From the NCBI RefSeq assembly GCF_001513955.1, contig NZ_KQ948144.1, positions 985,203 through 1,049,202 of the forward strand: a DNA stretch of 64,000 nucleotides. The letters are read 5' to 3'. This document shows, piece after piece, positions 8,577 through 16,776 of the stretch. Both the position numbers and the translations under genes were made by a program. Position 1 is the first letter of the stretch; every line of letters starts with the position of its first letter. The notes below the pieces were generated by a model. It was not told the origin of the DNA, made no database searches, and worked only from the letters and a program-made list of their open reading frames with translations. Source of the DNA: Streptomyces pseudovenezuelae (GTDB lineage: Bacteria; Actinomycetota; Actinomycetes; Streptomycetales; Streptomycetaceae).

Positions 8577-9653
8577 ATGCGCGCAGCCGTACTGCACGAG
8601 ACCGGCCAGGAAAAGCTCGAAGTCCTCGATGACGTCGAGGCGGTGGGCTTCGGACCCGGCAGGGTGCGGATCCGGATACGGGCCACCGGGCTGTGCCATT
8701 CGGACCTGTCCGCGATGTCCGGGGTCCTTCCGCAGCCGGCGCCCTTCGTGCCCGGACACGAGGGCGCGGGCGAGATCGTCGAAGTCGGGGAGGGCGTCGG
8801 CCACTTGAAGGCGGGCGACCGGGTCGTCGTCTGCTGGCTGCCCGCCTGCGGTGCCTGCCCCGCCTGCAGGCGCGGGCAGACCGAACTGTGCCTGGCCGGG
8901 TTCATGAACGCCGGCACCCCCAACTTCCGGCGCCCCGGCGGGGACGTGTTCGGCTTCGCGGGCACCGGCACCTTCGCCGAGGAGGTCGTCGTCGACGCGG
9001 GCTGCGCGGTGCCGATACCCGACGACGTGCCCTTCGACATCGCGGCACTCATCGGCTGCGGGGTCACCACCGGGCTCGGGGCCGCGCTCAACACCGCGGA
9101 CCTGGAGGCCGGTTCGTCGGTCGCCGTCATCGGCTGCGGCGGCGTCGGCATCTCCGCCATCCAGGGCGCCCGCCTCAGGGGCGCCGCCGAGATCGTCGCC
9201 GTCGACCCGGTCGCCTCGCGCCGCGAGGCCGCCCTGGAGTTCGGTGCCACCCGCGCCGTCTCCCCGGACGAACTGGCCGACGCCAAGCAGCAGGTGACCG
9301 CGGGCGAGGGCTTCGACTACGTCTTCGAGGTCGTCGGCAAGTCGGCGACCGCCAGGACGGCGTACGAGACCACCCGGCGCGGCGGCACCCTCGTGGTCGT
9401 CGGCGCGGGCGCCATGGACGACTTCCTCCAGCTCAACATGTTCGAGCTGTTCTTCGACGAGAAGCGCATCCTGCCGTCCATGTACGGCGGCGGGGACGTG
9501 CTGCGCTCCTACGAGCGGACCATCGCCCTGTGGCGGGCCGGCCGCATCGACCTGGACCGTCTGATCACCCACCGGGTGCCGCTGAGCGAGATCAACGAGG
9601 CGCTCGACCAGATGCGCACGGGGGCCTCCCTCCGTACCTGCATCGAGATCTGA
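8577..9653 (+). CDS. Zinc-dependent alcohol dehydrogenase (MDR family)
   Basis: A 358-residue cytoplasmic medium-chain dehydrogenase that should oxidise an alcohol or aldehyde with NAD. Catalytic zinc ligands are seen in GLCHSDLS and GHEGAGEI. The structural-zinc cysteine cluster is CGACPACRRGQTELC. The nucleotide-binding loop is VAVIGCGGVGISAIQGARL, with the acidic end of strand 2 at VAVDPVASRR, favouring NAD over NADP. ATG 8577 follows GAGGGGAGCC. It sits between the MaoC hydratase and the SDR, so the three probably act in turn on one CoA ester or the alcohol released from it. The true substrate is unknown. Confidence 0.92.
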   Translation: MRAAVLHETGQEKLEVLDDVEAVGFGPGRVRIRIRATGLCHSDLSAMSGVLPQPAPFVPGHEGAGEIVEVGEGVGHLKAGDRVVVCWLPACGACPACRRGQTELCLAGFMNAGTPNFRRPGGDVFGFAGTGTFAEEVVVDAGCAVPIPDDVPFDIAALIGCGVTTGLGAALNTADLEAGSSVAVIGCGGVGISAIQGARLRGAAEIVAVDPVASRREAALEFGATRAVSPDELADAKQQVTAGEGFDYVFEVVGKSATARTAYETTRRGGTLVVVGAGAMDDFLQLNMFELFFDEKRILPSMYGGGDVLRSYERTIALWRAGRIDLDRLITHRVPLSEINEALDQMRTGASLRTCIEI

Positions 9654-9660
9654 GGCCCGT

Positions 9661-10611
9661 ATGACACAGCCAGGGGCACGGCCCCTCGAAGGGCTCGCGG
9701 CGATCGTCACCGGTGCCGGCCGGGGTCTGGGCAGGGCGGAGGCGCTGGAGCTGGCCCGGCTCGGCGCGGCCGTCGTCGTCAACGACTACGGACAACCGGG
9801 CCGCGACGGTTCCGGCGAGGCCTCCGCGGACCCCGCCGAGCGGGTCGCCGCCGAGATCCGGGCCGCCGGCGGCCAGGCCGTCGCCCACAACGGGGACGTG
9901 GCCGACCACCAACAGGCCCGTGAGCTCATGGAGTTGGTGATCGCCGAGTTCGGCAGGCTCGACATCCTCGTCAACAACGCGGGCATCCTGCGCGACCGCA
10001 TGGTCTTCTCCATGACCGAGGGTGAGTGGGACGCGGTGATCCGGGTCCACCTCAAGGGCCACTTCAACACGACCCGGTTCGCGGCCGCGCACTGGCGGGA
10101 GCGGTCCAAGGCGGCGGGCGGGCCCGTGTACGGCCGTATCGTGAACACCTCCTCGGAGGCGTTCCTCGCCGGGTCCGCCGGACAGCCCAACTACGCGGCG
10201 GCCAAGGGCGGAATCGTCGGTCTCACCACCTCGACGGCCCTCGCGCTCGCCAAGTACGGCGTCACCGCCAACGCCATCTGCCCGCGCGCCCGCACCCGGA
10301 TGACGGAGGACGTCTTCGCCGGCCTGGAGCAGCCCGAGTCCGGACTCGACCCGCTCGCCCCCGAGCATGTCGCCCCGCTCGTCGGCTACTTGGCCTCGCC
10401 GGCGGCCGAACGCGTCAACGGCCAGCTGATGGTCGTACACGGAGGCATGGTCGTGGTCGTCGAACGGCCGCGCGTGCAGGCCAAGTTCGACAGCAAGCAG
10501 GACACCTTCACCTACGACGAACTGGACGCGCTGCTCACCCCGCACTACGCCCGGCGGCCGGCCGGGGAGACCTTCGCGGCGGCCGAAGTCCTGGGCCTCA
10601 AACGGGAGTAG
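9661..10611 (+). CDS. SDR family oxidoreductase (HSD17B4/FabG-like)
   Basis: A 316-residue short-chain dehydrogenase, likely oxidising a 3-hydroxyacyl-CoA to the 3-oxo compound with NAD. The cofactor motif is TGAGRGLG (residues 17-24), followed by the NNAG motif. The active site is Ser164/165 with Tyr178 and Lys182 in NYAAAKGG. An insertion after strand 2 (NDYGQPGRDGSGEASADPAE) and a C-terminal extension match the dehydrogenase unit of peroxisomal multifunctional enzyme type 2. Its gene starts 8 bases after the dehydrogenase stop. With the MaoC hydratase it could complete hydration and oxidation of one beta-oxidation round. Confidence 0.92.
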   Translation: MTQPGARPLEGLAAIVTGAGRGLGRAEALELARLGAAVVVNDYGQPGRDGSGEASADPAERVAAEIRAAGGQAVAHNGDVADHQQARELMELVIAEFGRLDILVNNAGILRDRMVFSMTEGEWDAVIRVHLKGHFNTTRFAAAHWRERSKAAGGPVYGRIVNTSSEAFLAGSAGQPNYAAAKGGIVGLTTSTALALAKYGVTANAICPRARTRMTEDVFAGLEQPESGLDPLAPEHVAPLVGYLASPAAERVNGQLMVVHGGMVVVVERPRVQAKFDSKQDTFTYDELDALLTPHYARRPAGETFAAAEVLGLKRE

Positions 10612-10646
10612 GCGTGCCACGGTTCGCCCGGCGGTGGACGCGCGTC

Positions 10647-10674
10647 GGCCCGCTCCCCGGACGAGGAGCGGGCC
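10647..10674. terminator. Bidirectional hairpin terminator
   Basis: GGCCCGCTCC at 10647-10656 pairs perfectly with GGAGCGGGCC at 10665-10674 around an eight-base loop. It lies between the rightward SDR operon and the convergent small gene at 10693, so it can serve both. Confidence 0.7.
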
Positions 10675-10692
10675 GTGTGTCGCCGTCCGACC

Positions 10693-10845
10693 TCAGGCCG
10701 CGGCCTCGGTCTGCTCGACCGACTTGCGGTGACGGCCACGCGGGGCCGTGTCGCTGTCCTGGACCGAGACCGGGCCGCGGTGCTTACCGTGGCCCGTGGA
10801 CTCCTGGACGTCGGCAGTCGACTGGTTCGTGCTGGCGTCGCTCAT
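10693..10845 (-). CDS. Small conserved-looking basic protein, 50 residues
   Basis: A short gene reading MSDASTNQSTADVQ, then ESTGHGKHRGPVSVQDSD, then TAPRGRHRKSVEQTEAAA. It is polar, has no membrane segment, and carries two basic motifs, GKHRG and RGRHR. Its codons have strong third-position GC, and it stands alone between a terminator and an AT-rich leader, which supports a real gene. I believe similar small proteins are common in Streptomyces, but I know no function for them. The region upstream (10846-10941) has no other frame and probably holds its promoter. Confidence 0.65.
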   Translation of the reverse strand: MSDASTNQSTADVQESTGHGKHRGPVSVQDSDTAPRGRHRKSVEQTEAAA

Positions 10846-10941
10846 GGAAGTAATTCACCCCGTCAACATGATCTTTCTTACAGCGGGGGGAGTTTAACCG
10901 GCCCACCACAGGGCGAATCCAGGCGGCCGGACCAACCGGCA

Positions 10942-12276
10942 CTACTTCGTTACAAGATTGCCCAACGGCGCTTGCTGCAAGGGCACAGGGCGTGCCACGG
11001 CAGGCTCCGGAGGGTCCGGTTCGGGCGACCGCGCGGCCGCCCCGCCGCCACCCTCCGAACCCTCCGGGCCCGCGTCCCCCGCCCCCGTTCCCCCCGGGCC
11101 CTCCGCTTCCCCTGCGAGGGCCCCGTCTCCCGGGGCCGCCGTCCACCGCGCCACCCCGCACGGCGCCTGTGCGGTGGCGTACGGCAGAAGCAGCTCCCCG
11201 TCCTCGGTCCACAGCCCGGCCCCCGCCAGCCACCCCTCGGGCGCCGCCAGATGCTGGACACGCCGGGCGGCGGGCCGCCACACGCCCACCCAGCTGCCCG
11301 TCGGGCCGTCCACGCGCAGGGCCACCCCGCAGCTCTCCGGCACCAGCACCTGCCCCGGCTGGATCGCGAACGGCGTCAGCGTGCAGTCCGCCACCCGCAG
11401 GCACTCCGGGAAGCGCACCGGCAGCGTGCTGCCCAGCACCCCCCAGCCCAGCCGCGGGCGCCCCGGCGACGGCGCGTCCGAGGAGATCAGCAGCAGCCCG
11501 CTGTCCGGGTCGGCCAGCAGCAAGCGGTCGTCGCTGCCGTCGGCGATCTGCAGCAGCGGCGACACCTCCCCGCCCCGCTCCAGATCGACCACGACCGCCT
11601 TGGTCCGCCCGCCCGTCTCCCGGTCCAGGGCCAGCATCCGCCCGGCCCGGTCCAGCCACACCCCGCCCGAGCAGCGGCCCGGGACCTGCGCGAGATGCTC
11701 CGGCCCGAAGGCACCGCCCGCCACCAGCCACACGGCACTGGAGAGCGGCCCCACGGCCAGGGCGTACGCCTTCTCGCCGCCCGGCGCCGGCGGCAGCAGC
11801 CGCAGGACCGTCCCCTCCTCCGGACACTCGACGGCGCCCAGCGGCAGCTCACCCGTCCGGGGCCCGGTCGGGTAGAGCAGCGAGAAGGTGTGCCGTCCGT
11901 CCGCGAACCGCCTGATCAGCACCCGCCCGTCGCCCATGGGCTGCACCTCGGTGTTGGGCTCCTCGGGCTGGTTGCCGGGCAGCGGCACCGCGTAGGGCTC
12001 GGGGCCGTCCAGGGTCCAGCGCTCCGGGAACCAGGAGTCGCCGCCCCGGGCGAGGCGGGCCGCGTACGAGCCGTCGACGGTGATCACGCAGGCGGTCCGC
12101 GGGACGCTGCCGTCCTCGGTGACCACGTACCCGGTCCGCGGGGTCTCCCCGTCCTCGGTGAGCGCGCGCTCCGTCCGCGAGGTCTCCCCGTCCCCGTTCC
12201 CGATCTCCCCGTCCCCGTCCTCCCCGTCCCCGTTCTCCTCGTTCGCCGCCGCGGGTTCGATGGCACAGGCCGTCAT
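10942..12276 (-). CDS. Conserved hypothetical protein, possible beta-propeller
   Basis: A 444-residue protein I cannot assign to a function. The N-terminus has an acidic low-complexity stretch (ENGDGEDGDGEIGNGDGE). The body has repeated short segments such as GRVLIRRFADGRHTFSLLYP, GGVWLDRAGRMLALDRETGG and DDRLLLADPDSGLLLISSD. These suggest a beta-propeller-like series of sheets. The C-terminus is Gly/Pro/Glu-rich. There is no signal peptide, so it is probably cytoplasmic. The start at ATG 12276 is set by a strong GGAGGTGA seven bases upstream; longer versions of the frame lack such a site. It is divergent from the Nif3 gene. Confidence 0.75.
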   Translation of the reverse strand: MTACAIEPAAANEENGDGEDGDGEIGNGDGETSRTERALTEDGETPRTGYVVTEDGSVPRTACVITVDGSYAARLARGGDSWFPERWTLDGPEPYAVPLPGNQPEEPNTEVQPMGDGRVLIRRFADGRHTFSLLYPTGPRTGELPLGAVECPEEGTVLRLLPPAPGGEKAYALAVGPLSSAVWLVAGGAFGPEHLAQVPGRCSGGVWLDRAGRMLALDRETGGRTKAVVVDLERGGEVSPLLQIADGSDDRLLLADPDSGLLLISSDAPSPGRPRLGWGVLGSTLPVRFPECLRVADCTLTPFAIQPGQVLVPESCGVALRVDGPTGSWVGVWRPAARRVQHLAAPEGWLAGAGLWTEDGELLLPYATAQAPCGVARWTAAPGDGALAGEAEGPGGTGAGDAGPEGSEGGGGAAARSPEPDPPEPAVARPVPLQQAPLGNLVTK

Positions 12277-12473
12277 CGTCCGGTCACCTCCGGTCACGAA
12301 GGTAGTTTTCGCACGCACGGACGTGGGACGGCCGGGCTTCCGCTTCACACAAAGGGGTGGCCCAGGAACGATTCGCCTGAGGAATCCGGGGCGACTGTGC
12401 TCGACGGGGCGCAGGTTCCCGCCGACCGGCGGCACAGGTTCAGCGGGACAGACCAGGCAGGTAGCCTTTCCCC

Positions 12474-13313
12474 GTGCCCCGTCTGTCTGAAGTCATCGCC
12501 GCGCTGGAGAACCTGTGGCCCGCCGAGCGGGCCGAGTCCTGGGACGCGGTCGGCACCGTCGTGGGCGAACCCGACCAGGAGGTCACGCGGGTCCTCTTCG
12601 CCGTCGACCCGGTCCAGGAGATCGTCGACGAGGCGGTGAAGCTGGGCGCGGACCTGCTGGTCACCCACCACCCCCTCTATCTGCGCGGTACGACGACCGT
12701 GGCGGCCTCGCACTTCAAGGGCCGGGTCGTCCACACCCTCATCAAGAACGACATCGCGCTGCACGTGGCCCACACCAACGCCGACACCGCCGACCCGGGC
12801 GTCTCGGACGCGCTCGCGGGCGCGCTCGACCTCCGGGTCGTACGGCCGCTGGTGCCGGACCCGACGGACCCGGAAGGGCGCCGCGGGCTCGGGCGGGTGT
12901 GCGAGCTCGACCCGCCGACGACCGTCCGCGAGCTCGCCGCGCGCGCCGCCGCACGCCTGCCGGCCACCGCCCAGGGCATCCGCGTCGCCGGCGACCCCGA
13001 GGCCACCGTCCGCACGGTCGCCGTCAGCGGCGGCTCCGGCGACAGCCTCTTCGACCAGGTCCGCGCGGCCGGTGTCGACGCCTTCCTCACCGCGGACCTG
13101 CGCCACCACCCCGTGTCGGAGGCCCGCGCCCACAGTCCCCTCGCGCTGCTCGACGCGGCGCACTGGGCCACCGAGTGGCCCTGGTGCGAGCTGGCCGCCG
13201 CCCAGCTCGACGAGATCTCCGACCGCCACGGCTGGAACCTGCGCGTGCACGTCTCCAAGACGGTCACCGACCCCTGGACCAGCCACTCCCCTTCACCTGG
13301 AGCCCCCAACTGA
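12474..13313 (+). CDS. Nif3-like dinuclear metal centre protein
   Basis: A 279-residue member of the NIF3/YbgI family, which forms hexameric rings with two metal ions per subunit. The molecular reaction is not settled for the family. Metal ligands are visible in LLVTHHPLYLRG, in HVAHTNADTA and in the C-terminal LDAAHWATEWPW. GTG 12474 is used as start. The stop TGA shares bases with the CTG start of the next gene. The order Nif3, zinc-ribbon protein, RNase HI-phosphatase is conserved in Streptomyces as far as I recall, and probably forms one operon. Confidence 0.92.
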   Translation: MPRLSEVIAALENLWPAERAESWDAVGTVVGEPDQEVTRVLFAVDPVQEIVDEAVKLGADLLVTHHPLYLRGTTTVAASHFKGRVVHTLIKNDIALHVAHTNADTADPGVSDALAGALDLRVVRPLVPDPTDPEGRRGLGRVCELDPPTTVRELAARAAARLPATAQGIRVAGDPEATVRTVAVSGGSGDSLFDQVRAAGVDAFLTADLRHHPVSEARAHSPLALLDAAHWATEWPWCELAAAQLDEISDRHGWNLRVHVSKTVTDPWTSHSPSPGAPN

Positions 13314-14053
13314 ACGCCGCGCCCGCCGACCAGATCCGACTCCTCGACGTCCAGGACCTCGACGTCCGCCTCCAGCAGCTCACCCACAAGCGCAGGTCGC
13401 TGCCCGAGCACGCCGAGATCGAGTCGCTCACCAAGGACGCCACCCAGCTGCGCGACCTGCTGGTGGCCGCCCAGACCGAGGAGAGCGACACCGCCCGCGA
13501 GCAGACCAAGGCCGAGCAGGACGTGGACCAGGTGCGTCAGCGCGCCGCCCGCGACCAGCAGCGCCTGGACTCCGGTGCCGTGACCTCGCCCAAGGACCTG
13601 GAGAACCTCCAGCGCGAGATCACCTCGCTCGCCAAGCGCCAGGGCGACCTGGAGGACGTCGTCCTCGAGGTCATGGAGCGCCTGGAGTCCGCACAGGAGC
13701 GGGTCGCCGAGCTGACCGGACGCGTCTCCTCCGTCCAGTCGAAGATCGAGGACGCGACCGCCCGCCGGGACGCGGCCTTCGAGACCCTCGACGGCGAGAT
13801 CGCCTCCGTGACCAAGGAGCGCGAGGTCATCGCCGCCTCCGTCCCCGCCGACCTCCTCAAGCTCTACGAGAAGCTTCGCGAGCAGCAGGGCGGCGTCGGC
13901 GCGGCCAAGCTGTACCAGCGCACCTGCCAGGGCTGCCGCCAGGAGCTGTCCATCACGGACTTCAACGAGGTCCGCGCGGCCGCGCCCGACACCGTGGTCC
14001 GCTGCGAGAACTGCCGCCGCATCCTGGTGCGCACGTCCGACTCCGGCCTGTAA
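13310..14053 (+). CDS. Coiled-coil protein with C-terminal C4 zinc ribbon
   Basis: A 247-residue protein of the family often called zinc-ribbon or DUF164. Residues about 10-180 form a long coiled coil, rich in Glu, Gln and Arg heptads. The C-terminal ribbon is CQGCRQEL with CENCRRI. Such proteins are thought to help bind nucleic acid or partner proteins; the exact job is unknown. The reading frame begins LNAAPADQIRLLDVQDLD. No ATG or GTG lies near that point, so CTG 13310, overlapping the Nif3 stop as CTGA, is the likely start, implying translational coupling. It precedes the RNase HI gene by 11 bases. Confidence 0.88.
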   Translation: MNAAPADQIRLLDVQDLDVRLQQLTHKRRSLPEHAEIESLTKDATQLRDLLVAAQTEESDTAREQTKAEQDVDQVRQRAARDQQRLDSGAVTSPKDLENLQREITSLAKRQGDLEDVVLEVMERLESAQERVAELTGRVSSVQSKIEDATARRDAAFETLDGEIASVTKEREVIAASVPADLLKLYEKLREQQGGVGAAKLYQRTCQGCRQELSITDFNEVRAAAPDTVVRCENCRRILVRTSDSGL

Positions 14054-14064
14054 GGGGCGTCGGC

Positions 14065-15237
14065 GTGCGGGAGTTCATCGTCGAGGCCGACGGCGGCTCG
14101 CGGGGCAACCCCGGGCCGGCCGGCTACGGCTGCGTGGTGCTGGACGCGGCGACGGGACAGACGCTGGTCGAGACGTACGAGTACCTCGGCGTCGTCACCA
14201 ACAACGTCGCCGAGTACCGGGGACTGCTGGCGGGCCTGCGCGCCGCGCACGACCTGGACCCCTCGGCCCGTGTCCACGTCCGGATGGACTCCAAGCTCGT
14301 CGTGGAGCAGATGTCGGGGCGTTGGAAGATCAAGCACCCCGACATGAAGCCTCTCGCCCTGGAGGCGGGGCGGGTGTTCCCGCCAGGACGCGTGACGTAC
14401 GAGTGGATCCCGCGTGAGCGGAACAAGCACGCGGACCGGCTGGCGAACGAGGCGATGGACACCGAGAGTTCGGCGAGCTCGGTACGGAAGCTGTCGGCTG
14501 CCGCCGGGAAGCCGTCCGCTGCCGCGGGGAAGCTGTCCGCCGCCGACGCCGAGGCCGACGTGCGGGCCGCCAAGGCCGTGGCGAGTCCGGGCTGGGCCCC
14601 GGCCGACATGGGCGCACCGGCCACCTTCGTGCTCCTGCGGCACGGTGAGACCCCGCTGACTCCCCAGAAGCGGTTCTCGGGCAGCGGCGGCACGGATCCC
14701 TCCCTGTCCGAGGTCGGAAGGGAACAGGCCGAGCGGGCCGCCGCGGCCCTGGCCGGGCGCGGCACGATCCAGCACATCCTCGCCTCGCCCCTGGCCCGGA
14801 CCCGGCAGACCGCCGCCGCCGTGGCCGACCGGCTCGGTATCGAGGTCACCGTCGAGGACGGCCTGATCGAGACCGACTTCGGCGCCTGGGAGGGCCTCAC
14901 CTTCGGCGAGGTGCGCGAGCGCTACCCGGAGGACCTGACCACCTGGCTGTCCGACCCCGAGGCCGAACCCACCGGCGGCGGCGAGAGCTTCGCGGCCACG
15001 GCGACCCGGATCGCGGCCACCAGGGACAAGCTCGTCGCGGCGTACGCGGGCCGCACGGTCCTGCTCGTCACCCACGTCACCCCGATCAAGACCTTCGTCC
15101 GTCTGGCCCTCGGCGCCCCGCCCGAGTCGCTGTTCCGCATGGAGCTCTCGGCGGCGTCCATGTCGGTGGTCGCGTACTACGCCGACGGCAACGCGAGTGT
15201 GCGGCTCCTCAACGACACGTCACACCTGCGCCCGTAG
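14065..15237 (+). CDS. Bifunctional RNase HI / acid phosphatase
   Basis: A 390-residue fusion like S. coelicolor SCO2299, which has been shown to have both activities. Residues 1-130 are RNase HI, cutting RNA in RNA-DNA hybrids: acidic residues Asp9, Glu50, Asp75 and Asp124 are in place. A linker of about 50 residues repeats SAAAGK and ends AEADVRAAKA. Residues about 187-390 are a histidine phosphatase (CobC/phosphoglycerate mutase-like) with catalytic His193 in LLRHGETPLT, EADFG-like ETDFGAWEG, and a second His in LLVTHVTPIK. GTG 14065 is the start. The last 18 bases overlap the end of the convergent aldolase gene. Confidence 0.93.
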   Translation: MREFIVEADGGSRGNPGPAGYGCVVLDAATGQTLVETYEYLGVVTNNVAEYRGLLAGLRAAHDLDPSARVHVRMDSKLVVEQMSGRWKIKHPDMKPLALEAGRVFPPGRVTYEWIPRERNKHADRLANEAMDTESSASSVRKLSAAAGKPSAAAGKLSAADAEADVRAAKAVASPGWAPADMGAPATFVLLRHGETPLTPQKRFSGSGGTDPSLSEVGREQAERAAAALAGRGTIQHILASPLARTRQTAAAVADRLGIEVTVEDGLIETDFGAWEGLTFGEVRERYPEDLTTWLSDPEAEPTGGGESFAATATRIAATRDKLVAAYAGRTVLLVTHVTPIKTFVRLALGAPPESLFRMELSAASMSVVAYYADGNASVRLLNDTSHLRP

Positions 15238-15867
15238 CGCCGACGCCTCCCGGGCCAGCCTCTCGACCCGCTCCCAGTCCCGCGCGGCGATCGCGTCGGT
15301 GGGCAGCATCCAAGTCCCGCCCACACAGCCGACGTTGGGGAGGGACAGATATTCGGGCGCGTTGCCGGGACCGATCCCGCCCGTCGGGCAGAACCGCGCC
15401 TGCGGCAACGGCCCGGACAGTGACTTCAGATAGGCCGTACCCCCGGCCGCCTCCGCGGGGAAGAACTTCATCTCCGTCACGCCCCGCTCCAGCAGCGCCA
15501 CGACCTCCGAGGTCGTCGACACCCCCGGCAGGAACGGCACCCCGGACCCCCGCATCGCCTCCAGGAGCCTGTCCGTCCAGCCCGGGCTGACGAGAAAGCG
15601 CGCGCCGGCCGCCACCGACTGCCGCACCTGCTCGGGCGTGATGACGGTCCCGGCCCCGACCACCGCGTCCGGCACCTCCTCGGCGATCGCCCGGATCGCG
15701 TCGAGCGCGACGGGCGTCCGCAGCGTCACCTCGATGGCGGACAGCCCCCCGGCGACCAGGGCGCGCGCGAGCGGTACGGCGTCGGAGGCGTCCGCGATGA
15801 CGACGACGGGGACGACGGGCGCGATGTCGAGCAGCGAGGCACGCGAGGCTTGCGAGGGGGAGGCCAT
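15220..15867 (-). CDS. eda: KDPG/KHG aldolase
   Basis: A 215-residue class I aldolase splitting 2-keto-3-deoxy-6-phosphogluconate to pyruvate and glyceraldehyde-3-phosphate, possibly also 4-hydroxy-2-oxoglutarate. The catalytic Glu lies in AIEVTLRTP and the Schiff-base Lys in TEMKFFPAEAAGG. The glycine-rich phosphate loop is PTGGIGPGNAPEYL. Length fits the family. The gene is convergent and overlaps the RNase HI-phosphatase gene by 18 bases. A perfect palindrome 38-60 bases upstream of the start may regulate it. No 6-phosphogluconate dehydratase is in the window. Confidence 0.92.
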   Translation of the reverse strand: MASPSQASRASLLDIAPVVPVVVIADASDAVPLARALVAGGLSAIEVTLRTPVALDAIRAIAEEVPDAVVGAGTVITPEQVRQSVAAGARFLVSPGWTDRLLEAMRGSGVPFLPGVSTTSEVVALLERGVTEMKFFPAEAAGGTAYLKSLSGPLPQARFCPTGGIGPGNAPEYLSLPNVGCVGGTWMLPTDAIAARDWERVERLAREASALRAQV

Positions 15868-15904
15868 GGCGTCATCCTGCCGAGCCGGTGCGCTGTGCGC
15901 AAAG

Positions 15905-15927
15905 GCCGTTGCATTACATGCAACGGC
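15905..15927. promoter_or_regulatory. Perfect palindrome upstream of eda, likely operator
   Basis: GCCGTTGCA at 15905-15913 and TGCAACGGC at 15919-15927 form a perfect 9-base inverted repeat around TTACA. It lies 38 bases before the aldolase start and 4 bases past the yaaA stop. TTGCA/TGCAA dyads are typical of GntR- or IclR-type operators. It could also fold as a weak terminator for yaaA, but it lacks a U-tract. Confidence 0.6.
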
Positions 15928-15930
15928 AGC

Positions 15931-16713
15931 TCAGTGGATCTCGTCCACCAGCACGTCCAGCGCCCACGACTGCCCGGCCTTGGCGGGAGCCTCGGCCTCC
16001 ACCACGTACCCGAGCTCCCGCAGTGCCTCCACCAGCTCCGCAGGACTCTTCGGGGAGAACCCCGCCGACAGCAGCCCGCGGACCATCCGCCCCTTCGTCG
16101 CCTTGTTGAAGTGGCTGACGACCTTCCGCGTCGGCGCGTGCAGCACCCGTACGGTCGCCGTCCGCCCCGCGACCTCACCCTTCGGCTTCCACGCGGCGGC
16201 GTAGGCGGAGGACCGCAGATCGAGCACGAGCCCGTTCCCGGCGGCCTCACCGAGGACGGACGCCATCGGCGTACGCCAGTGCGTACCCAGCGCCCCGAGC
16301 CCCGGCAGCCGCACCCCCATCGAGCAGCGGTACGACGGAATCCGGTCGGTCGGTCGGACCGCACCCCACAGCCCCGAGAACACGAGCAGCGAACGCCCCG
16401 CACGCCTCTTCGCGGCCGCGTCGAGGGAGGCCAGGTCGAGGGCGTCGTAGAGCACACCGGTGTAGATCTCCCCGGCGGGCCGCGCCCCCGCGGTCCTGAG
16501 CTCGACGTTCTTCGCGACCTCGCCCCGCAGTCCCTCGCTCAGCCCCAGCACCTCGCGGGCCTTCTCCTCGTCCGCCGCGCACAGCTCGACGAGCGCGTCG
16601 AGGACGGCCTCCCGGCTCTCGTTGAGCCCCGGCAGCGACAGCGACTCCAGCTTGAGCGGGGCGCCACGACCGGAGGACGCCTTGCCTTCGGAGGGAGGCA
16701 GCAGGACCAGCAC
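15931..16713 (-). CDS. yaaA: YaaA family peroxide-stress protein
   Basis: A 260-residue cytoplasmic protein of the YaaA/DUF328 family. In E. coli YaaA limits free iron and so DNA damage under hydrogen peroxide, and has a DNA-binding fold. The hallmark N-terminus LVLLPPSEGKA is present, as are IYTGVLYDALDL, FSGLWGAVRPTDRIPSYR and the C-terminal HFNKATKGRMVRGLL. Length matches the family. The ATG at 16713 follows GAAGGAGATG. It is divergent from the RNB ribonuclease gene, with 63 bases between them. The gene symbol is given by family. Confidence 0.9.
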   Translation of the reverse strand: MLVLLPPSEGKASSGRGAPLKLESLSLPGLNESREAVLDALVELCAADEEKAREVLGLSEGLRGEVAKNVELRTAGARPAGEIYTGVLYDALDLASLDAAAKRRAGRSLLVFSGLWGAVRPTDRIPSYRCSMGVRLPGLGALGTHWRTPMASVLGEAAGNGLVLDLRSSAYAAAWKPKGEVAGRTATVRVLHAPTRKVVSHFNKATKGRMVRGLLSAGFSPKSPAELVEALRELGYVVEAEAPAKAGQSWALDVLVDEIH

Positions 16714-16776
16714 GGAACATCTCCTTCTGTTGAGCTCCGGACAGCGTACGGGGCCCGATCTGCTTACCCTCGCTGT

